Below the pieces are notes generated by a model. That model was not told the DNA's origin. It searched no databases and worked only from the letters and a program-made list of their open reading frames with translations. From Streptomyces hokutonensis (GTDB lineage Bacteria; Actinomycetota; Actinomycetes; Streptomycetales; Streptomycetaceae): 64,000 bases of DNA. Position 1 is the stretch's first letter; every line of letters starts with the position of its first letter. The stretch is from the NCBI RefSeq assembly GCF_000376565.1, contig NZ_BARG01000042.1, forward strand, positions 62,001 to 126,000, written 5' to 3'. Positions 1 to 10,483 of the stretch are shown in pieces. The position numbers and the translations under genes are program-made.

Positions 1-2
1 CG

Positions 3-239
3 CTCACGACGGCCGAGGAGTGCCTCACCGCACTCGGCCGCCAGCGCCAGGACCCCGCGCGCCGCCCCATCGGCCGGCTCCGCACCCGCCTCGAATACCT
101 GGACTCGCACGCCCTGGAAGAACAACTCCCCGCACTCCTCAAGGACTTGCAGCACGCCTGCATGGCCTCGGCGGAGGCCGTCGCGGAACTGTTCTTCCCG
201 TACCAGGGGCCCGTCGAGTGGGCCCAGGAAGGAGCCTGA
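3..239 (+). CDS. alpha-E (DUF403) domain protein, C-terminal fragment
   Basis: This is an open frame with no start inside the window; it gives 78 residues and ends in TGA one base before the next ATG. The helical, Arg/Glu-rich end (LGRQRQDP, RTRLEYLD, LKDLQHAC, FFPYQGPVEWAQ) resembles the end of alpha-E domain proteins. Those proteins are usually encoded with a circularly permuted ATP-grasp protein and directly before a transglutaminase. The downstream transglutaminase with a one-base gap supports that reading. Family assignment is by resemblance and neighbourhood; the enzymatic role of the family is unclear. The 5' part lies outside the window. Confidence 0.7.
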   Translation, partial: LTTAEECLTALGRQRQDPARRPIGRLRTRLEYLDSHALEEQLPALLKDLQHACMASAEAVAELFFPYQGPVEWAQEGA

Positions 240-240
240 G

Positions 241-1083
241 ATGACCCGTAGGCTTCGCATCCGCCACACCACCCGCGTGTCGTACGCCCAGGCGGCCGTC
301 TCCTCCCACAACGAGGTGCGGATGACCCCGCTGACGCTGCCCGGCCAGACCACGCTGGACGCGCGCGTCACCGTGAACCCCACGACACCCACCTGGTCGT
401 ACTGGGACTACTGGGGCACCCAGGTCACCGGCTTCGACCTGATGGACCCCCACGCCGACCTCACGATCACCGCTTCGAGCCTCGTCGAGACCTCACCGCC
501 GGACGCGCTGGGCCCCGCGCCCACCTGGGAGGAGGTCACCGAACGGACCACGAACTCCCGCCTGTTGGAGTTCATCGGCCCCACCGTCCGTACGACCGTC
601 CCGCCCAGGCTGCTGAAGAAGGCGCGCAAGGCGGCCGCAGGACTCGATCCGCACGGGACGGCCGTCGCGGTCTCCGCGCTGGTCGCCGACCGGGTGGCCT
701 ACCTCCCCGGCGTCACCGGAGTGAACACCTCCGCCGCCGAGGCCTGGGAGCAGGGCGCCGGTGTCTGCCAGGACATCGCGCACGTCACCATCGCGCTGCT
801 GCGGGGGCTCGGGCTGCCCACGCGCTATGTCTCCGGCTATCTGCACCCCGAGCGGGAGGCCGAGTTGCACCGCCCGGTGGCCGGCCAGAGCCACGCGTGG
901 ATCGAGTACTGGGCCGGCGACTGGTGCGGCTACGACCCGACGAACCGGACCCGCCCGGACGAGTCCCATGTGGTCGTCGGACGCGGGCGCGACTACGACG
1001 ACGTGACCCCGCACAAGGGGATCTACCGGGGGGTCGCGGGCGGACCGCCGGAGGTGACGGTGGAGTTCACGCGCGTGGCATGA
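241..1083 (+). CDS. Transglutaminase-like cysteine peptidase family protein
   Basis: The 280-residue protein has an N-terminal transglutaminase-associated beta region (about 1-80) and a transglutaminase-like core (about 130-245). The catalytic triad is visible as Cys176 in GAGVCQDIAHV, His218 in SHAWIEYW and Asp232 in GYDPTN. It has no signal peptide, so it is probably cytoplasmic. The start is the ATG one base after the TGA of the alpha-E gene, so the two are translationally coupled. In this family the gene set alpha-E, ATP-grasp and transglutaminase suggests a peptide-forming or peptide-cleaving pathway that is not well defined. Confidence in the family is high; the substrate is unknown. 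Confidence 0.9.
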   Translation: MTRRLRIRHTTRVSYAQAAVSSHNEVRMTPLTLPGQTTLDARVTVNPTTPTWSYWDYWGTQVTGFDLMDPHADLTITASSLVETSPPDALGPAPTWEEVTERTTNSRLLEFIGPTVRTTVPPRLLKKARKAAAGLDPHGTAVAVSALVADRVAYLPGVTGVNTSAAEAWEQGAGVCQDIAHVTIALLRGLGLPTRYVSGYLHPEREAELHRPVAGQSHAWIEYWAGDWCGYDPTNRTRPDESHVVVGRGRDYDDVTPHKGIYRGVAGGPPEVTVEFTRVA

Positions 1084-1179
1084 CGGACGTCAAGTGTGCG
1101 GTGCTTGTTCCGACTTCGTGGAATTTCCCCCGGCCGACGCCCCGAGTCACCACACTTGGGTACACGGGGGAGGTGTGCC

Positions 1180-1569
1180 ATGGAGGTACTGCTGGGACTG
1201 GCTCCGGACGGCGCCGCGGACCAGGAGGAGGCGGAGCGGTTCGTGGGCCGGCTGCGGGCCGAGCTCCGCGGGCTCGACATCGACGTGCTGCGCGTGCACG
1301 CGTCGGCGTCCGGCGACGTGCCGCCCGAAGGGGCCAAGGCGGTCGACCCGGTGACCGTCGGGGCCGTGGTACTGGCTCTGAGCGCCTCGGGCGGGGTCCT
1401 GCCCATGCTCGTCGAGACCCTGCGGGACTGGCTCGGCCGGCAGTCCGCCCGGCACCGCGTCTCGGTCACCATCGACGGCGACACCATCGAACTGGAACGG
1501 GCCTCCGCCGACGAACGCCGGGAACTGGTCGAGGCGTTCGTCGGCCGGCACGGAACGGACGCCGAGTAG
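1180..1569 (+). CDS. EACC1-like effector-associated constant component
   Basis: The 129-residue protein begins at the ATG preceded by GGGGGAGG (1166-1173), which decides the start over upstream in-frame codons. It has an N-terminal alpha/beta segment (about 1-55), a hydrophobic helix (VTVGAVVLALSASGGVLPML, about 62-81) and a C-terminal beta-hairpin/helix (VSVTIDGDTIELE then ADERRELVEAFV). This order matches EACC1, a small protein encoded with effectors in actinobacterial NTP-dependent or caspase-type conflict systems. It stops two bases before the caspase gene, as expected for a dedicated partner. Its role is inferred to be activation or anchoring of the effector. Confidence 0.72.
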   Translation: MEVLLGLAPDGAADQEEAERFVGRLRAELRGLDIDVLRVHASASGDVPPEGAKAVDPVTVGAVVLALSASGGVLPMLVETLRDWLGRQSARHRVSVTIDGDTIELERASADERRELVEAFVGRHGTDAE

Positions 1570-1571
1570 CC

Positions 1572-3623
1572 GTGGGACGGAAACTGGCCCTCCTGATCGC
1601 CAACTACACCTACGACGACGAGGGGTTGCGCCGGCTGACCGCGCCCGCGCACGACGCGGAGGCGCTCGCCGACGTCCTGCGCGACCCGAACATCGCCGGG
1701 TTCGACGTCACGGTCCTCGTCAACGAACCCCACCACCGCATCGGCGAGGCACTCGGCGCGTTCTTCCACGGCCGCCGCCACGACGACCTCACCCTGCTGT
1801 ACTTCACCGGCCACGGCCTCAAGGACGACGAGGGCCGGCTCCACCTCGCCGCGGCCAACACCCGCCGCGACAACCTCCTGTTCACCTCACTGCCCGCCGA
1901 ACAGATCGACCGGGCCATGAGCGGCTGCATGTCACGCCGCCAGGTACTGATCCTCGACTGCTGCTACAGCGGCGCCTTCCCCGCGACCGCCCGGCTCACC
2001 AAGGGCGACGCCGACGTGCACACCCTGGAGCGGTTCCAGGGCCGCGGCCGTACGGTGCTCACCGCCTCCGACGCCACCCAGTACTCCTTCGAGGGCGACC
2101 GGGTCAGCGGCAGCGCCCCGCAGTCCGTCTTCACCCGCCATCTGGTGCAGGGCCTGCGCGACGGCGGCGCCGACCTCGACGGGGACGGCGACATCACCCT
2201 CGACGAGCTGTACTCCTACGTCCACGACCGGGTCGTGGCCGAACTGCCGCACCAGCGGCCCAAGAAACAGGAGAACGTCGAGGGCCGTATCGTCATCGCC
2301 CGCAACGTCAACTGGGCGCTGCCCGCGCAGATCCGGGTCGCGCTGGACAGCCCGATCGCCCTGGTACGGCTCGGCGCGGTGGAGCCGCTCGCCCATCTGC
2401 GCCGATTCGGCAACGCGACGGTGCGCCGGCGCGCGGAGGAGGAACTCCGGCGCCTGACGGAGGACGACAGCCGCAGCGTGTCGGGCGCGGCGGCGTCGCA
2501 ACTCGGGGACGGGCCGGCCGCTCTCGGGGACGGACCGGCCGCCGAGCATCCGGAACCGCCGGTCGCGGCGCCGACTCCCGCCCCCGCGAAGGCCGTTCCC
2601 CCGCCGGTCCCCGCGCCCGCGCCAACTCCGGCCCCCGTCAAGGACGTTCCCGCGCGGCCCGGCACCGAGTTGTGGAGCTTCCAGACCGACAACTGCGTGC
2701 GGTCCACGCCGACCGTGGTGGACGGGGTGGTGTACGTGGGCGGCGACGGCGGCTCCCTGCACGCCGTGGACGCGGCCACCGGGCGGCGGCGCTGGAGCCG
2801 CGCGCTCAACGGCGGCCCCGTACGGTCGGCCCCGGCGGTCCGCGGCGATCTCGTGTACACCACCGCGGGCCGGGCGCTCTACGCGACCGACAGGGGCACC
2901 GGACAGGGACGCTGGGAGTTCGCCGAGAGGAGGCTCGGCGCGTCCGCGACGGTGGGAGTCCTCGACGACCGGGTGTGCGTCGGCAACAGCGGCACGCTGT
3001 ACGTGCTGGACGCCGACGGCGGAACCCCGCACTGGCGTTACTCCGTCGGCATGACGACGCTCAAGTGGGTCGCGATGGACGGTTCGCTGGCGATCGTCGG
3101 CAACGAGGGCAACCACGTGTACGCCCTCGACGCCCTCGTCCGGCGCAAGAAGTGGGGCACCCGCGTCGCCTACAGCCCTGTCTCCGGCCCCTCCGCCCTC
3201 TCCGACGGAACCCTCTACATCGGCAACGAGCGCGGCGAACTGCACGCCCTCGACACCTCGAACGGGCAGCGGAAGTGGCGCCACGACACCGGCAGCCCCA
3301 TCCGTTCCGCCCCCGCGGTCGCCGACGGCACGGTCTACGTGGGAAACGACGACGGGCGCCTGTACGCCCTCGACGCGGCCACCGGCGAGGTCAGGTGGCG
3401 CTTCACGGCCATGGGCCCGGTCCGCACCACCCCGGCGGTCACCGGCACCACCGTCCACTTCGGCAGCGACGACGGCAGCGTCTACGCCGTGGATGTCACC
3501 ACCGGCCGGGAGCGCTGGCGCTTCCCGACCGGAGGGCCCGTGGCCTCCTCGCCCGTCGTCGCCGACGGAGTGCTGTACGTGGGCAGCGACGACACCCGGC
3601 TCTACGCCGTCGCCGCCGGCTGA
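1572..3623 (+). CDS. EACC1-associated caspase with C-terminal PQQ-like beta-propeller
   Basis: The 683-residue protein starts at GTG two bases after the EACC1 stop (VGRKLALLIANYTYDD). Residues 1-240 form a caspase/metacaspase (C14) fold with catalytic His81 in YFTGHGLKDDEG and Cys131 in LILDCCYSGAF. A helical repeat-like stretch (about 265-305) and a Pro/Ala-rich linker (about 325-360) follow. Residues 362-683 are a PQQ-like beta-propeller made of repeated units such as VYVGGDDG-LYALDAATG-RWRF. The layout is a protease effector joined to a ligand- or protein-sensing propeller. Known bacterial caspase systems cause regulated cell death or zymogen cleavage, so an antiphage or stress role is plausible but inferred. 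The longer upstream frame overlaps EACC1 and was rejected. Confidence 0.88.
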   Translation: MGRKLALLIANYTYDDEGLRRLTAPAHDAEALADVLRDPNIAGFDVTVLVNEPHHRIGEALGAFFHGRRHDDLTLLYFTGHGLKDDEGRLHLAAANTRRDNLLFTSLPAEQIDRAMSGCMSRRQVLILDCCYSGAFPATARLTKGDADVHTLERFQGRGRTVLTASDATQYSFEGDRVSGSAPQSVFTRHLVQGLRDGGADLDGDGDITLDELYSYVHDRVVAELPHQRPKKQENVEGRIVIARNVNWALPAQIRVALDSPIALVRLGAVEPLAHLRRFGNATVRRRAEEELRRLTEDDSRSVSGAAASQLGDGPAALGDGPAAEHPEPPVAAPTPAPAKAVPPPVPAPAPTPAPVKDVPARPGTELWSFQTDNCVRSTPTVVDGVVYVGGDGGSLHAVDAATGRRRWSRALNGGPVRSAPAVRGDLVYTTAGRALYATDRGTGQGRWEFAERRLGASATVGVLDDRVCVGNSGTLYVLDADGGTPHWRYSVGMTTLKWVAMDGSLAIVGNEGNHVYALDALVRRKKWGTRVAYSPVSGPSALSDGTLYIGNERGELHALDTSNGQRKWRHDTGSPIRSAPAVADGTVYVGNDDGRLYALDAATGEVRWRFTAMGPVRTTPAVTGTTVHFGSDDGSVYAVDVTTGRERWRFPTGGPVASSPVVADGVLYVGSDDTRLYAVAAG

Positions 3624-3630
3624 ACCGGGG

Positions 3631-4737
3631 CTACTTCAGCCCGGCCGCCTCGCACGCCGTCTTGTACTTGGTGGTGCAGATGTCGGAGATCTTGTAGATG
3701 CCGTCCGCGACCACCGTCGAGTTGATGTTGTCCTTCGTCAGCGCGACCACGGACACCAACTGCGAGGGGATCTTCTTGTTGGTGGGGCTGTCCACCGAGT
3801 CACGGGTGAGGGCGTCGAACTCGATGTCCCTGCCCTGGACCTTGGCGACCGCGATCTTCGCGGCGGCCTCGGCCAGGTCGGGGTAGGGCTTGTAGACGCT
3901 CATGTACTGCTCGCCGGTCACGATCCGCTGCACGGCGGTGAGTTCGGCGTCCTGGCCGGTGATGGGCGGCATCTTCGTCACGCCCGCGTTCTGCAGGGCC
4001 TTGATGATGCCGCCGGCCATCGCGTCGTTGGCGGAGTACACCGCGGCGATGTTGTCCTTGCCGAGCTTGTCGATCGCCTTGGTCATCTCCGACTGGGCGA
4101 TGGCCGGGTCCCACTTGTCGGTGTTGTAGCTCGCGGCGACCGTCACCTTGCCCTGCAGCTCGGACAGCGCCCCCGCCTTGAACACCCCGGCGTTGGGGTC
4201 GGTCGGCGAGCCGTTGATCATGACGACCTTGTCGGAGGTGTCCACGTTGCTGCCGAGCGCCTCGACCAGGGAGCGGCCCTGCACCTCGCCGACGAGTTCG
4301 CCGTCGAAGGAGACGTACGCGTCGATCGGCCCCTCGGCCAGGCGGTCGTAGGCGATGACCGGGATGCCGGCGGCCTTGGCCTTCTTCACCATGGGCAGGA
4401 TGAGGTGCGAGTCGACGGCGTCGAGCACGATGATGTCGACCTTCTGGTTGATCATCGCCTGCATCTGCTTGTCCTGGACGCTCGCGTCGCCGCCGGCGTT
4501 CTGGTACTCGGCCTTGCCCTTCTTGTCGGTGAGTTCGCTGATCGTCGACTTCATGATCGGGAAGTCGAACTCCGCGTACCGCGTGTTCGTCTTCTCCGGC
4601 ATCAGGACGCCCACCGTGATGTCGTTGCCCTTGGCCGGGGTGGCGTCCGAGCTGCTCCCCGACGAGGAGAGCACGCCACAGGCGGCCAGGGGCAGGGCCA
4701 GCGAGGACGCGGCCACGGATATGGCGATACGACGCAT
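3631..4737 (-). CDS. Sugar ABC transporter substrate-binding lipoprotein (XylF/ChvE-like)
   Basis: The 368-residue protein is exported and lipidated: after MRRIAISVAASS it has a lipobox LPLAAC, followed by a Ser-rich tether. The mature part is a type I periplasmic-binding fold (ITVGVLMPEKTNTRY, DIIVLDAVDSHLILPMV, IPVIAYDRL, IAAVYSANDAMAGGII, PITGQDAELTAVQRI), closest in style to xylose- or glucose-binding XylF/ChvE proteins. No ATPase or permease gene lies on either side, so it is an orphan here and must use components encoded elsewhere or act as a sensor. It converges on the caspase gene with only seven bases between the stops. A start 31 codons upstream is open but lacks a signal peptide. 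Confidence 0.88.
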   Translation of the reverse strand: MRRIAISVAASSLALPLAACGVLSSSGSSSDATPAKGNDITVGVLMPEKTNTRYAEFDFPIMKSTISELTDKKGKAEYQNAGGDASVQDKQMQAMINQKVDIIVLDAVDSHLILPMVKKAKAAGIPVIAYDRLAEGPIDAYVSFDGELVGEVQGRSLVEALGSNVDTSDKVVMINGSPTDPNAGVFKAGALSELQGKVTVAASYNTDKWDPAIAQSEMTKAIDKLGKDNIAAVYSANDAMAGGIIKALQNAGVTKMPPITGQDAELTAVQRIVTGEQYMSVYKPYPDLAEAAAKIAVAKVQGRDIEFDALTRDSVDSPTNKKIPSQLVSVVALTKDNINSTVVADGIYKISDICTTKYKTACEAAGLK

Positions 4738-4964
4738 TGGTGAGCTCACTTCTGGTGCCGTCCGGACGTGGGCGCAGCATTGCAACCCAGGTGACTGAAA
4801 AGCCAACGCGGCTGCGGCCGTCGGCGTCAAGCGGAACTACTTAACGAGATGGCAACACCACGTTCCGTTTGGTATGTGGAGACGTTGCGGAATCCCATCC
4901 AAACGCTCTTTACCGACCCTCCACTCAACGGGAGTTCATGAGTGGGCAAAGATCGCACAACCGG

Positions 4965-5002
4965 GAAGGGGCCCGGAGGCGGGTGAGCCTCCGGGCCCCT
5001 TC
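4965..5002 (-). terminator. Terminator hairpin of the heat-shock operon
   Basis: A perfect 16-bp stem (4965-4980 pairing with 4987-5002) closes a six-base loop just downstream of the hspR stop. It can also end transcription from the other direction. No strong T-run follows, as is usual in Streptomyces. Confidence 0.75.
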
Positions 5003-5017
5003 ACAGGTGAAGGTGCG

Positions 5018-5476
5018 TCAGTCCGAGGACTGCCGCTTCGGCCGCCACACCACCAGCGCGCTGGTCTGCTGGACCTCCTGGTACGGGACCAGGTCCCGGC
5101 GGTAGGAGGCGTGCACGGCGGCCTCGCGCTGCTGGATCGCCGCCGCCGCTCCGTCGACCGCCGCCTGGAGTTCGGCGACGCGCTGCTGGAGCGCCACGAC
5201 CTGGTTCTCCAGCTCGATGATGCGCTTGATGCCGGCCAGGTTGATGCCCTCGGTCTGCGACAACTGCTGGACGGTGCGCAGCAGTTCGATGTCGCGGGCC
5301 GAGTAGCGCCGGCCGCGCCCGGCCGTGCGGTCCGGGGAGACCAGGCCGAGGCGGTCGTACTGGCGCAGCGTCTGCGGGTGCAGGCCGGAGAGCTGGGCCG
5401 CCACCGAGATGACGTAGACCGGGGTCTCCTCGGTCAGCTCGTACGGGTTGCGTCGACGGCCGTCCATCTCTCTCAT
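5018..5476 (-). CDS. hspR: Heat-shock repressor HspR (MerR family)
   Basis: The 152-residue protein has a MerR winged helix at about 19-85 (YVISVAAQLSGLHPQTLRQYDRLGLVSPDRT, then GRGRRYSARDIELLRTVQQLS) and a coiled coil at about 90-130. Its C-terminal end RRDLVPYQ--ALVVWRPKR is typical of HspR. HspR binds HAIR inverted repeats, with DnaK as co-repressor, and shuts off the dnaK operon. The ATG at 5476 overlaps the dnaJ stop (ATGA) and has AAGGGAG upstream. The ATG three codons later (MDGRRRNPYEL, 5467) matches the remembered start of homologues and is an alternative. It is the last gene of the operon it controls. Confidence 0.95.
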   Translation of the reverse strand: MREMDGRRRNPYELTEETPVYVISVAAQLSGLHPQTLRQYDRLGLVSPDRTAGRGRRYSARDIELLRTVQQLSQTEGINLAGIKRIIELENQVVALQQRVAELQAAVDGAAAAIQQREAAVHASYRRDLVPYQEVQQTSALVVWRPKRQSSD

Positions 5477-6660
5477 GCTCCCTTCGCGGCCTGGAACAGC
5501 TCCGCCCGCGGGTCCTCACCCGCGGTGGCCTCTCTGTACGCCTCAAGCGCGTCACGAGCATTCCCCGTGACGTCCTTGGGGACACTCACCTCGACGGTCA
5601 CGAGAAGGTCTCCCCGGGTGCCGTCCTTGCGGAAGGCGCCCTTGCCGCGGGCCCGCATGGTGCGGCCGTTGGGCGTGCCCGGCGGCAGCTTCAGCGTCAC
5701 CGGGGGTCCGCCCAGGGTGGGCACCCTGACCTCGCCGCCCAGCGCCGCCTCGGCGAACGTCACCGGGACCGTCACCGTGAGGTTGTCTTCCTTGCGGCCG
5801 AACACCGGATGCGCGTCGACATGCACCATGACGTACAAGTCGCCCGCGGGACCGCCCCGTTCACCCGGAGCGCCCTTGCCGCGCAGCCGGATGCGCTGGC
5901 CGTCGGTGACCCCCGCGGGGATCCGGACCTGCATGGTCCGCGAGGACTTGGCGCGCCCGCTGCCCTTGCACTCGGCGCACGGATGCTCGGCGATCAGGCC
6001 CCGGCCCTTGCAGTCCGGGCACGGGTCCGTGAGCGAGAAACCGCCGCCGGAGCCGCGCGCCACCTGGCCGGTGCCGACGCAGGTCGGGCACACGCGCGGT
6101 GTGCCGTTCTTGTCGCCGGTGCCCGAACAGGCCTTGCAGGGCTGCTGCGAGGACATCCGCAGCGGGACCGTGGCCCCTTCGATGGCCTCCGTGAAGCTGA
6201 GCGTGACCTCGGACTCGATGTCCTGGCCGCGCCTGGGCTGGGTCCGGGTCGTGCCCGCGCCGCCCCGGTTGAACAAGCCGCCGAACACGTCCCCGATCCC
6301 GCCGCCGAATCCGCCGGCACCCCCGGCGCCGCCGCCCTGCGCACCGCCTCCGAAGAGGTCGCCCAGGTCGAAGTTGAAGTTGCCGGCGCCCGCGCCGCCC
6401 GGCCCCGGGCGGAAGCCGCCGTTGCCGAACAGCGCGCGGGCGTCGTCGTACTCCTTGCGCTTCTTGGGGTCACCGAGGATGTCGTTGGCCTCGGAGATCT
6501 CCTTGAAGCGCTCCTCGGCCTTGGCGTTGCCCTTGTTGGCGTCCGGGTGGAACTCGCGGGCGAGCTTGCGGTACGCCTTCTTGATCTCGGCCTCGGTGGC
6601 GTCCTTGGGCACGCCGAGGACCTTGTAGTAGTCCTTCTCGATGAAGTCCTTGGTGCTCAT
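5473..6660 (-). CDS. dnaJ: Co-chaperone DnaJ (Hsp40)
   Basis: The 395-residue protein is a full type I DnaJ. The J domain (1-75) has HPD at 38-40. A Gly/Phe-rich region (about 78-140) is unusually rich in GG and GA repeats. The zinc domain has four CxxCxGxG motifs at Cys175/178, 191/194, 214/217 and 228/231. The C-terminal substrate-binding domains run to 395. It delivers clients to DnaK and stimulates its ATPase. It is third in the dnaK-grpE-dnaJ-hspR operon, 48 bases after grpE, and overlaps hspR by four bases. Control is by HspR at the upstream HAIR site. Confidence 0.97.
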   Translation of the reverse strand: MSTKDFIEKDYYKVLGVPKDATEAEIKKAYRKLAREFHPDANKGNAKAEERFKEISEANDILGDPKKRKEYDDARALFGNGGFRPGPGGAGAGNFNFDLGDLFGGGAQGGGAGGAGGFGGGIGDVFGGLFNRGGAGTTRTQPRRGQDIESEVTLSFTEAIEGATVPLRMSSQQPCKACSGTGDKNGTPRVCPTCVGTGQVARGSGGGFSLTDPCPDCKGRGLIAEHPCAECKGSGRAKSSRTMQVRIPAGVTDGQRIRLRGKGAPGERGGPAGDLYVMVHVDAHPVFGRKEDNLTVTVPVTFAEAALGGEVRVPTLGGPPVTLKLPPGTPNGRTMRARGKGAFRKDGTRGDLLVTVEVSVPKDVTGNARDALEAYREATAGEDPRAELFQAAKGA

Positions 6661-6708
6661 CCTCGACGTCCCTCCTTCCGCCCGGTGTCTGCCCGCCCGG
6701 TGTGTGCG

Positions 6709-7367
6709 TCAGCCCTCCTCAGGGCCGTTGTCCTTCTCGTCGCCGGCCTCGGACTCGTCCTCGGCCTTGACCGCCTGCGCACCGGGCTGCGGTTCGGCCA
6801 CGGCCACCCGCGCGGGGCGGATGGTGCGCTCGCCGATGCGATACCCGGGCTGCAGGATCGCCACGCAGGTCGTCTCGGTGACGTCCGGCGCGTACGAGTG
6901 CATCAGGGCCTCGTGGATCGTCGGGTCGAAGGGCTCGCCCTCCTTGCCGAACTGCTGCAGTCCCATCTTCGCGGCGACGGTCTCCAGTGACTCCGCCACG
7001 GACTTGAAACCGCCGACGAGTTCACCGTGTTCCCGCGCGCGGCCGATGTCGTCGAGGGTGGGCATCAGCTCGGTCAGGAGGTTCGCGACGGCGATCTCCT
7101 TGACCGTGACCCGGTCCCGCTCGACCCGGCGGCGGTAGTTCTGGAACTCGGCCTGGAGCCGCTGGAGGTCCGCGGTGCGCTCTTCGAGCGCCTTGCGCAC
7201 CTGGTCCAACTGGGCCGTCAGACCGGCGATCTGTGCACTTGATGCGTCCCCGGCCGGGGCCGCCCCCTCTCCCGTGGAGGAGGAGGCGGCGGCCTGCGGC
7301 TCGGCGTCGTCGGGGGTGGCGCCGGAGGGGACGTCGGGCTTCTCTTCGAAGCCCGGGGTCTCCTCCG

Positions 7368-7371
<4 letters not shown>
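6709..7371 (-). CDS. grpE: Nucleotide exchange factor GrpE
   Basis: The 220-residue protein begins at a GTG that overlaps the dnaK stop (GTGA), which fixes the start. An acidic disordered N-terminus (1-50) precedes a long coiled coil (about 52-100, QIAGLTAQLDQVRKALEERTADLQ). The C-terminal GrpE beta domain contains the family block GxxxxPGYRIGERTIRPARV. An acidic tail (ESEAGDEKDNGPEEG) follows, common in actinobacteria. GrpE releases ADP from DnaK. It is the second gene of the heat-shock operon and is translationally coupled to dnaK. Confidence 0.95.
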
Positions 7372-9212
<1,841 letters not shown>

Positions 9213-9233
9213 GGTTGATTCCTCCAGCAATGA

Positions 9234-9254
9234 CTTGAGTGGAACGGACTCAAG
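9234..9254 (-). promoter_or_regulatory. HAIR operator of dnaK (HspR binding site)
   Basis: CTTGAGT (9234-9240), seven bases and ACTCAAG (9248-9254) are a perfect match to the HspR-associated inverted repeat. It sits between dnaK and a possible -35 TTGACC (bottom strand, 9276-9281), so HspR binding would block the promoter or early elongation. Confidence 0.93.
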
Positions 9255-9285
9255 TGTGCACCACACTCATCGCTGGGTCAACAGA

Positions 9286-9306
9286 GCTGAGTCGAGCAGG
9301 CTCAAC
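9286..9306 (-). promoter_or_regulatory. Second, degenerate HAIR-like repeat
   Basis: GCTGAGT, seven bases and GCTCAAC keep the HAIR spacing and five of seven bases in each arm. It lies 52 bases upstream of the perfect site. Several HAIR repeats upstream of dnaK are known in Streptomyces, so cooperative HspR binding is plausible. Confidence 0.5.
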
Positions 9307-9308
9307 TC

Positions 9309-10331
9309 TTATCCGTTCCTTACACGCAACTGGGCCCTGACCTGCGCTGACGCGGCATGCCGCCCCCCGTAGACAGAGACTTTAAGCAGTCCGAATACGA
9401 CGACCAGGGCCCCGCCCGCCACCCACATCACGGCGGTTTCACCCGCCCACCCGTTGTGTACGAGCACTCCGACGAGCACTCCGGAGAACCCCCCGAGCCC
9501 GAGGAGCACCACCGCCCCCTGCGGAGTGAGCCCCAACCGCCGCAGCCGGTGGGCGAGATGGTCCGGGCCGCCCCGCAGCAGCGCCCGCCCGGCCAGCCGC
9601 CGCGACAGCAGCACCAGGACGGCGTCGGCGCTCGCGAGGGCGGTGAGCGCGAACAGCACACCCGCACTGGACGCGAGATCGTGTCCGGACCGCGTGACCA
9701 CGGCCGCCGAGGCGAGCACGAAGCCCGTGAACAGCGACCCGCAGGCGCCGAGCGCGATCCGCGCGGGATGCCAGTTGTGCATCAGGAACCCGGTGAGCGC
9801 GGCGGCCAGCACACTCAGCAACACCGCGAGCCCGTCCATCACTTCCATCGCGGCACAGGCCCCCACCCCGAAGGCGGTGACCACCCCCACCGTCCCGGCC
9901 AGCCCGTCGGCGTGATCGAGCCCCTTGAAGGCGGCGGCGACGAACACGATCCAGGCCGCCGCCAGCAGCCCGCCGGCCACCCCGAGCTCCCCGTACGGCA
10001 CGACACAGGCGGCCGCCACCGCCGTACCGAGCAGCAGGACCCGCGTCTTGAGCCGCCACACGTCGGCGACGAGCCCGAGCGCGGCCACGGCGGACCCGGC
10101 GACCAGCAGGCCGCCGACGTCATCACCCAGCGGCGCGACACCGGTCCAGTCGCACCCCCAGGTGACCGCGGCGACGGCGATCACGACGGCCAGTCCCCCG
10201 AGCAGCGGTACCGGCCGCGCGCGCCGCCGCCGGTCGACGATCCGGGCACGCAGGGCGGGCACCCGGAGCAGCGCGGCGAGGAGGGCGGAGAGGAGCAGGG
10301 CGGTCGTGGCGGCGAGAATCCCGTAGAGCAC
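9309..10331 (-). CDS. MraY/WecA-family glycosyl-1-phosphate transferase-like membrane protein
   Basis: The 340-residue protein has about ten hydrophobic segments. It keeps the layout of undecaprenyl-phosphate sugar-1-phosphate transferases: RRRARPVPLLGGLAV near the N-terminus, KGLDHADGLAGTVG at about 136-149 in place of the usual NxxNLxDGxDGL, GSLFTGFVL, and a cytoplasmic GGPDHLAHRLRRLG similar to the RDxxHxHHRL loop. The changed Asn positions suggest altered activity. WecA/TagO relatives start teichoic acid or surface glycan synthesis. It stands alone, transcribed away from the Fe-S gene. The exact substrate is unknown. Confidence 0.8.
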   Translation of the reverse strand: MLYGILAATTALLLSALLAALLRVPALRARIVDRRRRARPVPLLGGLAVVIAVAAVTWGCDWTGVAPLGDDVGGLLVAGSAVAALGLVADVWRLKTRVLLLGTAVAAACVVPYGELGVAGGLLAAAWIVFVAAAFKGLDHADGLAGTVGVVTAFGVGACAAMEVMDGLAVLLSVLAAALTGFLMHNWHPARIALGACGSLFTGFVLASAAVVTRSGHDLASSAGVLFALTALASADAVLVLLSRRLAGRALLRGGPDHLAHRLRRLGLTPQGAVVLLGLGGFSGVLVGVLVHNGWAGETAVMWVAGGALVVVFGLLKVSVYGGRHAASAQVRAQLRVRNG

Positions 10332-10483
10332 GGTTCCAAATTAGACGCAAATGTACCAATTCAGTACGAATAACACGATCGGACCGTCACAGGTTTTTAA
10401 GGCGACCCTCAGCGACATAGATCACCGCACGCCTGGCTACAGTGCGACAGAGAATGGGGGTAATCTCGGTCGGACCGATTAAG

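Noticed and set aside
897..1571. Long N-terminal extension of the caspase frame starting at 897
   Set aside because: It overlaps the transglutaminase and EACC1 genes in another frame, is Arg-rich antisense-like sequence, and the GTG at 1572 fits the gene spacing and the caspase fold.
1932..3458. Long bottom-strand open frame opposite the caspase gene
   Set aside because: It is a shadow caused by high third-position GC of the real gene; it has no motifs and is Gly/Val/Arg-rich.
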